A stretch of DNA of 64,000 nt from an uncultured Psychroserpens sp. (GTDB lineage Bacteria; Bacteroidota; Bacteroidia; Flavobacteriales; Flavobacteriaceae): assembly GCA_947488655.1 (NCBI GenBank), contig CANKZZ010000005.1, positions 372,001-436,000 on the forward strand, written 5' to 3'. A program made the translations under genes and the position numbers. Shown one piece after another: positions 56,435-64,000 of the stretch (positions are counted from its first letter, which is position 1; each line of letters begins with the position of its first letter). The notes under the pieces are model-generated. The model did not search any database. It worked only from the letters and a program-made list of their open reading frames with translations, and was not told where the DNA came from.

Positions 56435-57437
56435 TTTTAAAAAATAATTTTGGATAATGCTTCTCGGGATCTTTGTTTAAAATAGCAATTGCAAAAGTAG
56501 ATTTAATAAATCCATATCCATATCCAAAGAATTGTATAAAAATAGCTAATATAGATTGAAAAGCTATACTTAAACTTTTATTTGCAATAAGAGACAAAAT
56601 AAAGGCTGATAAAATATAAATTGAGAAGAAAAATAAAGGTAATTTAAAGCCTAATACAAACATTAAAATCGACAGTATAAAGCCAATCGAAAATATTGAT
56701 GGAAACCAATAGGTTACTCGTTTCGTTTGAGGATGCCATTTATTAAGAATTGGTCTTACCATACCAAATTTATGAACTTGTTGGTAAAACTTCGTCCAAG
56801 AAATTCGTCTTTTGTGAAACACATATGCTTCATTAATTAAAACCGTTTTAAAGCCCAAGTTATTTAATCTTATTGATAAATCTGGATCTTCACCAGGATG
56901 AATCAATCCAAATCCTCCAGAAGCTTCAAATGCTATTTTAGACAAACCCATGTTAAAACTCCTTGGTTCAAATTTATCACCAGACATTTTACCTCCTCTT
57001 ATTCCTCCTGTTGTAATAAATGAAGTCATAGTGAAATTAATAGCTTTTTGCAAATTTGTGAACGATGGGTGAGCAGCGTCTGGTCCTCCAAAACAATCTA
57101 CATAATTAGATATTAAATATGAATTTACAGTCGTTAAGTAATGACTTGGCAAGATACAATCAGAATCTAAGATAATAAAGTAATTACCTTTAGCCTTAAG
57201 CATACCATAGTTTCTAGAATCTCCTGGTCCAGAATTAGTTTTAAAGTAATAAGATACATCTAAGCGAGAAGAGAAATTATCTATTATAGATTTACAATCT
57301 ATGGTCGAGCCATCTTCTATTACAACAACCTCAAAAACAAAATCTCCTGTTAAAGTTGTAAAACTATTTAATAGTTCTTCTACTTCATCTGGTCTGTTGT
57401 ATACAGGAATTATAAATGAAAAATGTAATTGAGTCAT
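56412..57437 (-). CDS. Family 2 glycosyltransferase
   Basis: 341 residues from the ATG at 57437; the longer in-frame start at 57446 would overlap the promoter. The GT-A domain starts FIIPVYNRPDEVEELLNSF, with a DSD-type metal site (FIILDSDCILP), and GGPDAAHPSF and GEDPDLSIRLNNLGF near the catalytic region. C-terminal transmembrane helices (about 245-325) suggest a membrane-bound inverting transferase acting on lipid-linked or surface sugars. Overlaps the YbbR-like gene. Substrate unknown. Confidence 0.92.
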   Translation of the reverse strand: MTQLHFSFIIPVYNRPDEVEELLNSFTTLTGDFVFEVVVIEDGSTIDCKSIIDNFSSRLDVSYYFKTNSGPGDSRNYGMLKAKGNYFIILDSDCILPSHYLTTVNSYLISNYVDCFGGPDAAHPSFTNLQKAINFTMTSFITTGGIRGGKMSGDKFEPRSFNMGLSKIAFEASGGFGLIHPGEDPDLSIRLNNLGFKTVLINEAYVFHKRRISWTKFYQQVHKFGMVRPILNKWHPQTKRVTYWFPSIFSIGFILSILMFVLGFKLPLFFFSIYILSAFILSLIANKSLSIAFQSILAIFIQFFGYGYGFIKSTFAIAILNKDPEKHYPKLFFKNGKKFTS

Positions 57438-57443
57438 AGAATA

Positions 57444-57451
57444 CAAAGGTA
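57444..57451 (-). promoter_or_regulatory. -7 element (TACCTTTG) of the glycosyltransferase operon
   Basis: Perfect TAnnTTTG on the minus strand, 6 bases before the ATG at 57437; probable leaderless transcript. No -33 TTG. Confidence 0.55.
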
Positions 57452-57502
57452 ACTATTGTATTTAAATTATTATCTTTAATCATAGTCACAAAATAAACAG
57501 AA

Positions 57503-58603
57503 ATGAAGTCTAAAAACATATTTATACATATTCCAAAAACGGGTGGTACAACTATTAACTGTATCATGACAAAATCAAATTGGCAAACACAACCCGATTT
57601 TAATTATCGTCATATCTTGTATGATACTAAAAGGTCTAATGCTGGAGATATTTTTAATCCTATTAAGAATGATATATACTTAGAATATGAAATTTTTAGT
57701 ATGTTACGAAACCCTGTTGACCGTATAGTTTCTGAATATTATTTTATCAAAGATCGTCCAGAATTTATGTCTTTACTCAAACCCGTACCTAAAAATCTAA
57801 TGGAATATGTAAAACATAAACAAACTAGAAATTATATGACAGGATTCTTTTTAGGAAAACGGATGTATGATGAAGAATTTGTAAATCAAAACGATTTACA
57901 ATTAGTGCTAAATACTATTAAAACTTTAAATATCAAAATTGGTTTTTTTGAAGAATATGAAAAGTCAATGCAATACTTTAGTTCTATTACTGGTATCAAA
58001 TGGCCAAAGAATATTAATATAAAAAGAAAGACATTAAACAGACCTGAAGTAAGTGATATATCTCACAGTATAAAAGATATTATTTTAAAAAACAATCAAC
58101 TTGATTTAGAACTCTATAATACATGTAAAGTAGCATTTGACAAAATAAAAACTAAGTCCAATACTATTAACTTTATAGGTAATGAATATGACTACATAAT
58201 GAAATACACGCAACGATTTAACTTATTACAAATTGGGTTAAAATCAACAAGTTTCATAACTAAAAATCAAATATTTTTTAATAATATAAATCAAATTTTG
58301 CATGAGAAATTGAAACTTACAGAAGGCAAGTCTTATGTTATTATTTGGATAGATTTCTTTATTAAATCTTGTAATAACGCATTTCCAAATTCTACTCTGG
58401 TAAGCAGGCTTAATTCATTGAACAATGCTCAAGAACCATTAGATAATTTAAAACAAATTTGTAAAATTTTGGATGAAGAATTAAAGAGGAATAATTCAAA
58501 ATATTCTAATCAATTAATTCTTAATCGATCTTATCTAGATATGTCTTTAAAGTTAAAAAAAGGCATGTTTTCAAACCTAAAATCAAAATTTAAAAGAGTT
58601 TAA
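57503..58603 (+). CDS. Sulfotransferase-like protein
   Basis: 366 residues. The N-terminus IHIPKTGGTTINC is the 5'-phosphosulfate-binding loop of sulfotransferases, and SMLRNPVDRIVSEYYF (about 67-82) is the 3'-phosphate site. After residue about 230 the sequence departs from the family and is helical with many Asn and Lys. It would transfer sulfate from PAPS to a polysaccharide or similar target. It is divergent from the glycosyltransferase operon, so surface-polysaccharide modification is a plausible context. Possible horizontally acquired; not shown. Confidence 0.85.
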   Translation: MKSKNIFIHIPKTGGTTINCIMTKSNWQTQPDFNYRHILYDTKRSNAGDIFNPIKNDIYLEYEIFSMLRNPVDRIVSEYYFIKDRPEFMSLLKPVPKNLMEYVKHKQTRNYMTGFFLGKRMYDEEFVNQNDLQLVLNTIKTLNIKIGFFEEYEKSMQYFSSITGIKWPKNINIKRKTLNRPEVSDISHSIKDIILKNNQLDLELYNTCKVAFDKIKTKSNTINFIGNEYDYIMKYTQRFNLLQIGLKSTSFITKNQIFFNNINQILHEKLKLTEGKSYVIIWIDFFIKSCNNAFPNSTLVSRLNSLNNAQEPLDNLKQICKILDEELKRNNSKYSNQLILNRSYLDMSLKLKKGMFSNLKSKFKRV

Positions 58604-58635
58604 TTTTTTTAACTTATTTAATTTTAATTTTTTTT

Positions 58636-58668
58636 TATAAAAAAGCCCATTCCTAAAGGAATGGGCTT
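58636..58668 (-). terminator. Terminator of the first T9SS cargo gene
   Basis: Perfect stem AAGCCCATTCCT / AGGAATGGGCTT with a 2-base loop and a long T run on the minus strand. Confidence 0.85.
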
Positions 58669-58692
58669 ATAAATTTAATATAAGATTTAAGC

Positions 58693-60417
58693 TTACTGCT
58701 TAATTACTCTAACTGTCTCAACAACATTACCAATAGTTACTTGTACAAAGTAAGCACCTTGGCTTAAAGTATCCATATTGATAACACTATTTGTTGCATT
58801 AGGAGCAGTTTTAAGAACTTCTTGTCCTAACATGTTAAATACAGAAACATTTTGAATATCCTTTTGAGAATTTAATGTTAGCTCATTTTTAACTGGGTTA
58901 GGGTAATATGTAAATGCATTTTCATTTTCTAAAGAATCAACAGATAATGTTGCGTCTACAGTAATTGTAAATCCACCTTCAATTCTTCCAGCTGGTGGTG
59001 CAGGAGCATTTCCATCACTCCAAACTCTAATAAAATATGTACCTGCTGGTAATGCATTAACAACTAGTGTTTCTCCACCATTAGCGTCAGAACATCCTAG
59101 AGAGCTAGCTTCATCTGCCACACAAGAAGGATACACAGCTACATTAGCCTGATCAGAAGTATCAGTTATTGTCGTGATAACACTTAAATCATTAGACGCT
59201 AAAGTCAAATCAACAGAGTACCATACATCTGCAATTACACCAAATGGATCACATGTTGGTTGCTCTTGTGCACCTGTTTGAGTGGCACCTACTGTTGTAC
59301 CATTTGCAGTTACTGTAAGAGTTAACTCTTCTGCATCTATACATAAATCATTTGCTGGAGCTGCAACAGGTGGTACACATGTAACTGTCATATCGTACAT
59401 ACCAACACTTCCCGCATTAAAACCTTCAATAGATATATAATAAGTATCTGTTCCATTTGCTTGGAAAGTAAGACTAGATTGACAACATCCACCACAAGCA
59501 GCATTATTATCATCATTACCAGCTACGAATGTTAAACTTCCAGATGTACCAGTATATACTAATAAAGAGGTATCATAATTTGAAGGACATAAGTTTAGTG
59601 TAATATCTCCAGCACCTTCTACAGCACTATCATAAAAATACCATACATTCGGCGCATCAACATCAGCACCTCCACCACCAGGAGCAGTTTCTTCGTCTAA
59701 AGTAGCATTAGTAGTATCTCCAGTTACATTCTCAGCACATGCTACAGATATCGCATTAGCAAAATCATCATTTACTGGAGGACAACCAGCATCAAATGTA
59801 AGAGAAGAACTTGATGTCGTACAACTACCATCGTCGTCGTTAGTTACAGAAATAACAACTGGAGTTCCATTTACATAAGCTCCATAAGAATATGTACCTG
59901 CAGTTAATCCAGAACTAACAGCTGTACCTTGATCATCTGATATCGTCACTCCTGAAGCAGTACCAATATCTGAAATTACAACCTCAATTGTAAAATCTGT
60001 ATCAACAGGGCAATTAGAAACAACATTGTAAGTTGCTGCTGGAATAGAACATGCAGGACAAGATGCTGTTATTGTACCTGTTGTAATATCTGCGCCAGGA
60101 TCACCAGCACCGACTTCTGCTCCTAGAGCATCTAAAATACGATAGGACATTTCGCCGGGAAATGTACCGTCCAGAGAATGCATAGTTGTGACATCCTGTC
60201 CATCAGAGACTGTAAATGTTAGTGTTGCCTGGTTACCAGCAGTAAATGTAGCTTCATCTAAAACGACAACACCGTCTACTAGTACATCCATGGTACCACC
60301 ATTCCATCCATCACCCCAAGAATCATTCATCTCTAAAGTGTAATCACATTGTGCCTTAGCAGAAAAACTAAAACATAGTGTAATAATTGCAATAAGCAAG
60401 AAAGTAATTTTTTTCAT
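58693..60417 (-). CDS. T9SS type A cargo protein (multi-domain, cysteine-rich)
   Basis: 574 residues with signal peptide MKKITFLLIAIITLCFSFSAKAQ. The first domain (CDYTLEMNDSWGDGWNGGTMDVLVDG) resembles a calcium/beta-sandwich domain, followed by several pre-peptidase-like C-terminal (PPC) modules with cysteine pairs (NVWYFYDS, DTYYISIEGFNAGSVGMYDMTV). The C-terminal T9SS type A domain (about 500-574) has YYPNPVKNELTLNS, MLGQEVLKT and GAYFVQVTIGNVVETVRVIKQ. It should be delivered to the surface by the Por machinery. Function unknown; probably adhesion. No catalytic domain. Confidence 0.85.
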   Translation of the reverse strand: MKKITFLLIAIITLCFSFSAKAQCDYTLEMNDSWGDGWNGGTMDVLVDGVVVLDEATFTAGNQATLTFTVSDGQDVTTMHSLDGTFPGEMSYRILDALGAEVGAGDPGADITTGTITASCPACSIPAATYNVVSNCPVDTDFTIEVVISDIGTASGVTISDDQGTAVSSGLTAGTYSYGAYVNGTPVVISVTNDDDGSCTTSSSSLTFDAGCPPVNDDFANAISVACAENVTGDTTNATLDEETAPGGGGADVDAPNVWYFYDSAVEGAGDITLNLCPSNYDTSLLVYTGTSGSLTFVAGNDDNNAACGGCCQSSLTFQANGTDTYYISIEGFNAGSVGMYDMTVTCVPPVAAPANDLCIDAEELTLTVTANGTTVGATQTGAQEQPTCDPFGVIADVWYSVDLTLASNDLSVITTITDTSDQANVAVYPSCVADEASSLGCSDANGGETLVVNALPAGTYFIRVWSDGNAPAPPAGRIEGGFTITVDATLSVDSLENENAFTYYPNPVKNELTLNSQKDIQNVSVFNMLGQEVLKTAPNATNSVINMDTLSQGAYFVQVTIGNVVETVRVIKQ

Positions 60418-60610
60418 ATTTAATCGAATTTATTAATTAAGTCTTAAAATTATGATAATTCTTTGATAAATTGAATTCAATGTTATATAATCGATAAAAA
60501 GTTAAATATACCGACCAAAAACAATATTACTAATCATTGTATTTATATAAAGTAGTAATATATAGAGAATTGCATGCTAACTAAGTTTAGTGAAATTTAA
60601 ACACCAATAA

Positions 60611-60640
60611 AAAGACCTTGTTTGCACAAGGTCTTTTTTT
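60611..60640 (-). terminator. Terminator between T9SS cargo genes
   Basis: Stem AAAGACCTTG / CAAGGTCTTT with a 6-base loop and T runs on either side. Confidence 0.82.
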
Positions 60641-60665
60641 ATATTTTCTTACTTATGGTCTAAAG

Positions 60666-62864
60666 CTATTCTTTTATAACTCTAATTGTTTTCACTTGGT
60701 TTTTAATTGACACTTTAACAAAGTAAGCACCAGTTTGAATACTCGACAAATCAATATTTTGAATTGTATTTGCACTATTAATAACCACAATACGCTGACC
60801 CAATACATTAAAAACTTCTATCCTATCAATAGGATTTTGCGATTCTAAAGTCAATACATCATTTATAGGATTAGGGAAATATTTAAAACCTCCAAAAGCT
60901 TCATCTTCAAAACCTAATGTATTTGGTGACCAAGCACACATATTAAAATTACCTTTTAAATTATCGCCAAATTCCCAAACCCTTATCAGTAAAACATCAC
61001 CCGGAGTTAATCCTGTTAATTCTACCAAGGAGAAGAGTGAAGAACCTCCATCATCATCACATGCTACTTCTAACAATGCACCTGACGCACCTGAGTATAC
61101 TTCCATAACTGAATCACCAATTGGATCTATGTCTGCAGTAGATACTTCTATATTAAGTTCGCCTGAAGCAGGTACAACTGCTTTAAACCACACATCTCCT
61201 GCTGGATCAAATGAAGAACAACTAGCTTCGTTGTCATTTTCTATGGTTGTAGTTGCTCCAATATTAGTACCAGCCACTAAAGTTTCACATACCGTATTAC
61301 CCACAGGTAGGTTTAAAGCTCCTGCAACATCATCATTTTCTGGAGGTGTTGGAGCATCTTCGCAGGTCACAGCTAAAGAAAAATTACCATTATTTGATCC
61401 AAAACCTTCTACCATTATATAATATGTAGATATACCATTTGAAGTGAATGATGTCTCAGATTGAGGTGAACAAACACCTGCATCATCATTAGACGCTATA
61501 GAATTACCACCACAAGCGTCAAATACTCTAATTAAAGTGTCGTAATCTGAGCCACATAAGGACGCTGTGATAATTTGTCCTTCAGTAGTTCCTGATAATT
61601 CATACCATACGTCATTTGCTAAACTATTACCACTATTTGTAGCAGTGAGCGTTTCTCCTGTTATAGTATCACCACACTCTATTGGTGTCGCATCAACACA
61701 CTCATCATTATCTGGTACAGGCAATGGACAGGTTGTACCAAATGTACCTACAGTAAAACTACAATCTTCATCTACCGCAATTAATTCTATGGTAACAAAT
61801 TCTCCACTATTATAAGGACCTACCGTTACAGTTCCTGCTATAACAGGATAAGTATTTGTTCCATCATCAAAAACACTACCTGCATCTCCTGCGTCTGATA
61901 CAACAATGTCAACATTAAATGTTCCTGTGCCATCTGGATTACAATTCTCTATAATTTCTGAACTATCAACTACTGCTGGTGTGCACGCTGGTGGAGCAAC
62001 ACAAGTTACAACTAACCCAAAAGCGCCTACATTTCCAGAGTTAAATCCTTCGATAGAAATTAAATACGTTGTTCCAACTACAGAGGTAAATGTTGTTTCT
62101 GCTGCGAAACCATCGCCAGATCCACACTCATCATAACCATCATCAATACAAGTTAAATCTCCAGATGCTCCGGTAAAAACAAAAATCTCTGTATCAAAAC
62201 TACCTGTTCCACAGGTTGACAGTGTTACTATATCTCCAGTACCCATGAAACTATACCAAACGTTTGGAGAGTCTGTGTCTGCTGCAGTATCTTCTTCAAT
62301 CGTAGCTTCGTCAGGCGCATCTTCTTCATCAATTGTAGCTGTAGTTGTATCTCCCGTATAGGTATTGCCACAAGAAATTGGGATCGCATCAGCTAAATTA
62401 TCATTATCTGGGCCTGGAGGTATTGCATCAGTAGTGCTTATATTAATTGAGAGACTTCCTCCTATTACTGTAGAAGTGGTGGTTACATTAAAAAGCGTTG
62501 CAGCAAAAGTTGTGTTAAATCCTCCCGCAGCAACATAATAGGTTCCTGCTGTTAATGCATTTGCAGTAAACAAACTTAACGCACCTGTACCACCATCATC
62601 GTTACTTCCAATTAAATTGCCAGACTCATCATAGATTCCTATTTCAGTATCAAAATCAGAACTTTCTGTATCAGCAGATAAACTTGTACATGTGCCATCA
62701 TATACAACCTCTACCCATACGACACCTCCATCATAAGTAACGTTTGTACTTTGTGAATCTAGACAAGCGTTGACGTTAAGTGTTGCTACCGTAGTTGGTG
62801 TTTGGGAAAATGACAGCCAAGTAGTCATAATTATGGCCATCACTAGAAGAGTAATTTTTTTCAT
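60666..62864 (-). CDS. T9SS type A cargo protein (PPC repeats)
   Basis: 732 residues, signal peptide MKKITLLVMAIIMTTWLSFSQ. Four or five PPC-like modules carry repeated motifs: 'SPNVWYSF', 'FDTEIFVFTGASGDLTCIDD', 'YLISIEGFNSGNVGAFGLVV', 'NDVWYEL', 'YDTLIRVFDACG'. The C-terminus is a T9SS type A domain (PNPINDVLTLES, LGQRIVV, TGAYFVKVSIKNQVKTIRVIKE). The modules resemble those of the preceding gene, so the two probably arose from the same template. Predicted exported and surface attached. Function unknown. Confidence 0.87.
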   Translation of the reverse strand: MKKITLLVMAIIMTTWLSFSQTPTTVATLNVNACLDSQSTNVTYDGGVVWVEVVYDGTCTSLSADTESSDFDTEIGIYDESGNLIGSNDDGGTGALSLFTANALTAGTYYVAAGGFNTTFAATLFNVTTTSTVIGGSLSINISTTDAIPPGPDNDNLADAIPISCGNTYTGDTTTATIDEEDAPDEATIEEDTAADTDSPNVWYSFMGTGDIVTLSTCGTGSFDTEIFVFTGASGDLTCIDDGYDECGSGDGFAAETTFTSVVGTTYLISIEGFNSGNVGAFGLVVTCVAPPACTPAVVDSSEIIENCNPDGTGTFNVDIVVSDAGDAGSVFDDGTNTYPVIAGTVTVGPYNSGEFVTIELIAVDEDCSFTVGTFGTTCPLPVPDNDECVDATPIECGDTITGETLTATNSGNSLANDVWYELSGTTEGQIITASLCGSDYDTLIRVFDACGGNSIASNDDAGVCSPQSETSFTSNGISTYYIMVEGFGSNNGNFSLAVTCEDAPTPPENDDVAGALNLPVGNTVCETLVAGTNIGATTTIENDNEASCSSFDPAGDVWFKAVVPASGELNIEVSTADIDPIGDSVMEVYSGASGALLEVACDDDGGSSLFSLVELTGLTPGDVLLIRVWEFGDNLKGNFNMCAWSPNTLGFEDEAFGGFKYFPNPINDVLTLESQNPIDRIEVFNVLGQRIVVINSANTIQNIDLSSIQTGAYFVKVSIKNQVKTIRVIKE

Positions 62865-63154
62865 TTTAGTTAGTTTTTAGTTAATGAATTTATCAATTAT
62901 CTTGTAAGCTACTCATATTAAAGACCTTGTAGGTTTAATTAAATTAACAAATTATTAACAAATCGATAAAATGTTCCAAAATTACGATGTATTACAAACC
63001 TATACTGATGAATATTCAGTTAATATGTTAAATTAATACAGTAGTTTTAATATTTTTTGTTAAAATATTAATATATTATATTTAAGAACTCTAATTACAT
63101 CGGATATAATCGTTAATTATCGATATAAATAAGCTCTATCTCTTTTAATAAAAC

Positions 63155-63184
63155 AAAAAAAAGAGGCCAATATGGCCTCTTTTT
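63155..63184 (-). terminator. Terminator of the third T9SS cargo gene
   Basis: Stem AAAGAGGCCA / TGGCCTCTTT with a 2-base loop and T run on the minus strand. The remainder of the 340-base space (62865-63204) holds only AT-rich sequence and two candidate -7 elements at 62977-62984 and 62995-63002. Confidence 0.85.
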
Positions 63185-63204
63185 AATATATAATTAAAGA
63201 AAAT

Positions 63205-64000
63205 TTACTCTTTAACAACTCTTACAGTTTGAGATGCAGAGTTAACAGTTACATTAATAAAATAAACACCAGCTTGTAATTGAGACATATCAATTACAGA
63301 GTCTAAACTATTTGGTGATGTGCTAAGCACTTCTTGACCCAACATATTTACAATAGACACCTTACTCATCGCTTCTTGAGCATTTAAAGTAAGCGTGTTT
63401 TTAACTGGATTTGGATGATACGTAAAAATTGCAGGATTCTCAAAATCATCTACGCTTAATTGATTACAAGAAACGATTGCTTCCCAACCTTCTCTAGTTA
63501 CCGAACTATCAGAAGTAAATACGAATGTTAAACAACCAGAAGCATCTGTTGATGTAATTGTCATTCCTTGTAAATCTCCTGTACCACTTGGTGTTGCATC
63601 ATCTCTATCCCAACACCAGATAGTACCTCCTCCAGCAGGATCTATAGTTGGAGCTGAATCATCTGCTCCATTGTATATGGTTAATCCATCGAAACAACCA
63701 GTCGTGCTATTTTCCGTAGAGAAAAAGGTAAATTCTACAGATGTTACCTCATCTGCTCCATCTGGACAAATTGTGTAAGTTATGGTTTCTGAGCTTGAAT
63801 AATCACTTGATACTCCTCCTGAATCTAAGAATATACCATTGGTACAATCTGGATCTACAGCTAAATAAGGTGTTGAAAAAGTAAAAGGTCCTACCCAATC
63901 AGATGTGCCATCTACACCACAATCTGCCTGTACATAATAACTATAAGAATTATCACCTACTAAACCTGATTGATTATAAGGGTTTGAGACTCCAGTCGCT
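63205..64000 (-). CDS. T9SS type A cargo protein with CUB-like domain (5' end outside window)
   Basis: The frame is open from the stop to the last base of the window, so the gene is 5'-truncated; an internal ATG at 63564 is not the start. The visible 265 residues contain the tail of a fibronectin-like segment (GDNSYSYYVQADCGVDGTSDWVGPFTF), a CUB-like domain with cysteines (CTNGIFLDSGG..., CFDGLTIYNGADDSAP, GCLTFVFTSD) and a T9SS type A domain (YHPNPVKNTLTLNA, MLGQEVLST, GVYFINVTV...TVRVVKE). CUB domains bind ligands or mediate surface assembly. Exported by the type IX system; identity of the N-terminal part unknown. Confidence 0.85.
   Translation of the reverse strand, partial: ATGVSNPYNQSGLVGDNSYSYYVQADCGVDGTSDWVGPFTFSTPYLAVDPDCTNGIFLDSGGVSSDYSSSETITYTICPDGADEVTSVEFTFFSTENSTTGCFDGLTIYNGADDSAPTIDPAGGGTIWCWDRDDATPSGTGDLQGMTITSTDASGCLTFVFTSDSSVTREGWEAIVSCNQLSVDDFENPAIFTYHPNPVKNTLTLNAQEAMSKVSIVNMLGQEVLSTSPNSLDSVIDMSQLQAGVYFINVTVNSASQTVRVVKE

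Noticed and set aside
63205-63564. Short 119-residue protein from the ATG at 63564
   Set aside because: The frame continues without a stop to the end of the window and encodes a CUB-like domain, so it is the tail of a larger gene.

Overview
The window looks like chromosomal DNA of a marine-type member of the Flavobacteriaceae (Bacteroidota). Evidence: AT-rich base composition, TAnnTTTG -7 promoter elements, no Shine-Dalgarno leaders, several C-terminal type IX secretion (T9SS) type A sorting domains, many SPII lipoproteins, CarboxypepD_reg-like and DUF5686 outer-membrane proteins, DUF6503/DUF3857/YbbR families and a bacillithiol-type YtxJ. Almost everything is housekeeping or conserved flavobacterial sequence. 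I see no prophage, insertion sequence, CRISPR array, tRNA or rRNA.

Layout. 1-1299: 3' part of an NhaC antiporter. 1446-6578: oxidative-stress block (2-Cys peroxiredoxin, thioredoxin, DUF6952 protein; opposite strand KatG followed by an ankyrin protein; then a secreted fasciclin protein). 6861-12564: DUF2007 protein, ABC-F ATPase, a thioredoxin-fold lipoprotein without CXXC, transaldolase-type aldolase, small lipoprotein, SDR enzyme. 12744-12842: SRP RNA (minus strand) with a complete promoter. 12950-19611: glutaminyl cyclotransferase, a small membrane protein, three tandem paralogues with a four-cysteine N-terminus (the third frameshifted), thioesterase, and two envelope proteins. 19728-24900: glyA, fahA, lipoprotein, membrane protein, YtxJ. 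24938-28290: single-domain response regulator with a four-PAS histidine kinase. 28623-37137: ClpB, Mqo, TraB/GumN protein, DeoC, histidine phosphatase, DUF6503 lipoprotein, SmpB. 37356-52446: DUF5686 outer-membrane protein, cyanophycinase-like T9SS cargo, Pcm, Gfo/Idh oxidoreductase, 3-hydroxyacyl-CoA dehydrogenase, M23 peptidase, DUF1015, YggS, exonuclease/GIY-YIG fusion, DUF3857, K+ channel, MiaA, cold-shock protein. 52518-57437 (minus): GT2, YbbR, CoaE, then an RprXY-like two-component pair. 57503-58603: sulfotransferase-like protein. 58693-64000: three T9SS cargo genes in a row, the last running off the window.

The most unusual signal is not a gene. The 8-mer TTCCGAAG (either strand) occurs at least 20 times in the first 56 kb, and the extended 12-mer TTTCCGAAGAAA occurs exactly 8 times, including all five copies found between genes. 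It sits in several reading frames and in both orientations, so no protein motif explains it. I propose it as an undescribed genome-wide DNA signal (uptake-like, recombination-associated or protein-binding). Other points worth a look are the tandem four-cysteine membrane paralogues with a broken third copy, the katG-ankyrin pair separated by a hairpin, a perfect inverted repeat upstream of katG, promoters lying 4-6 bases before start codons (probable leaderless mRNAs), and a miaA gene with no canonical start codon.
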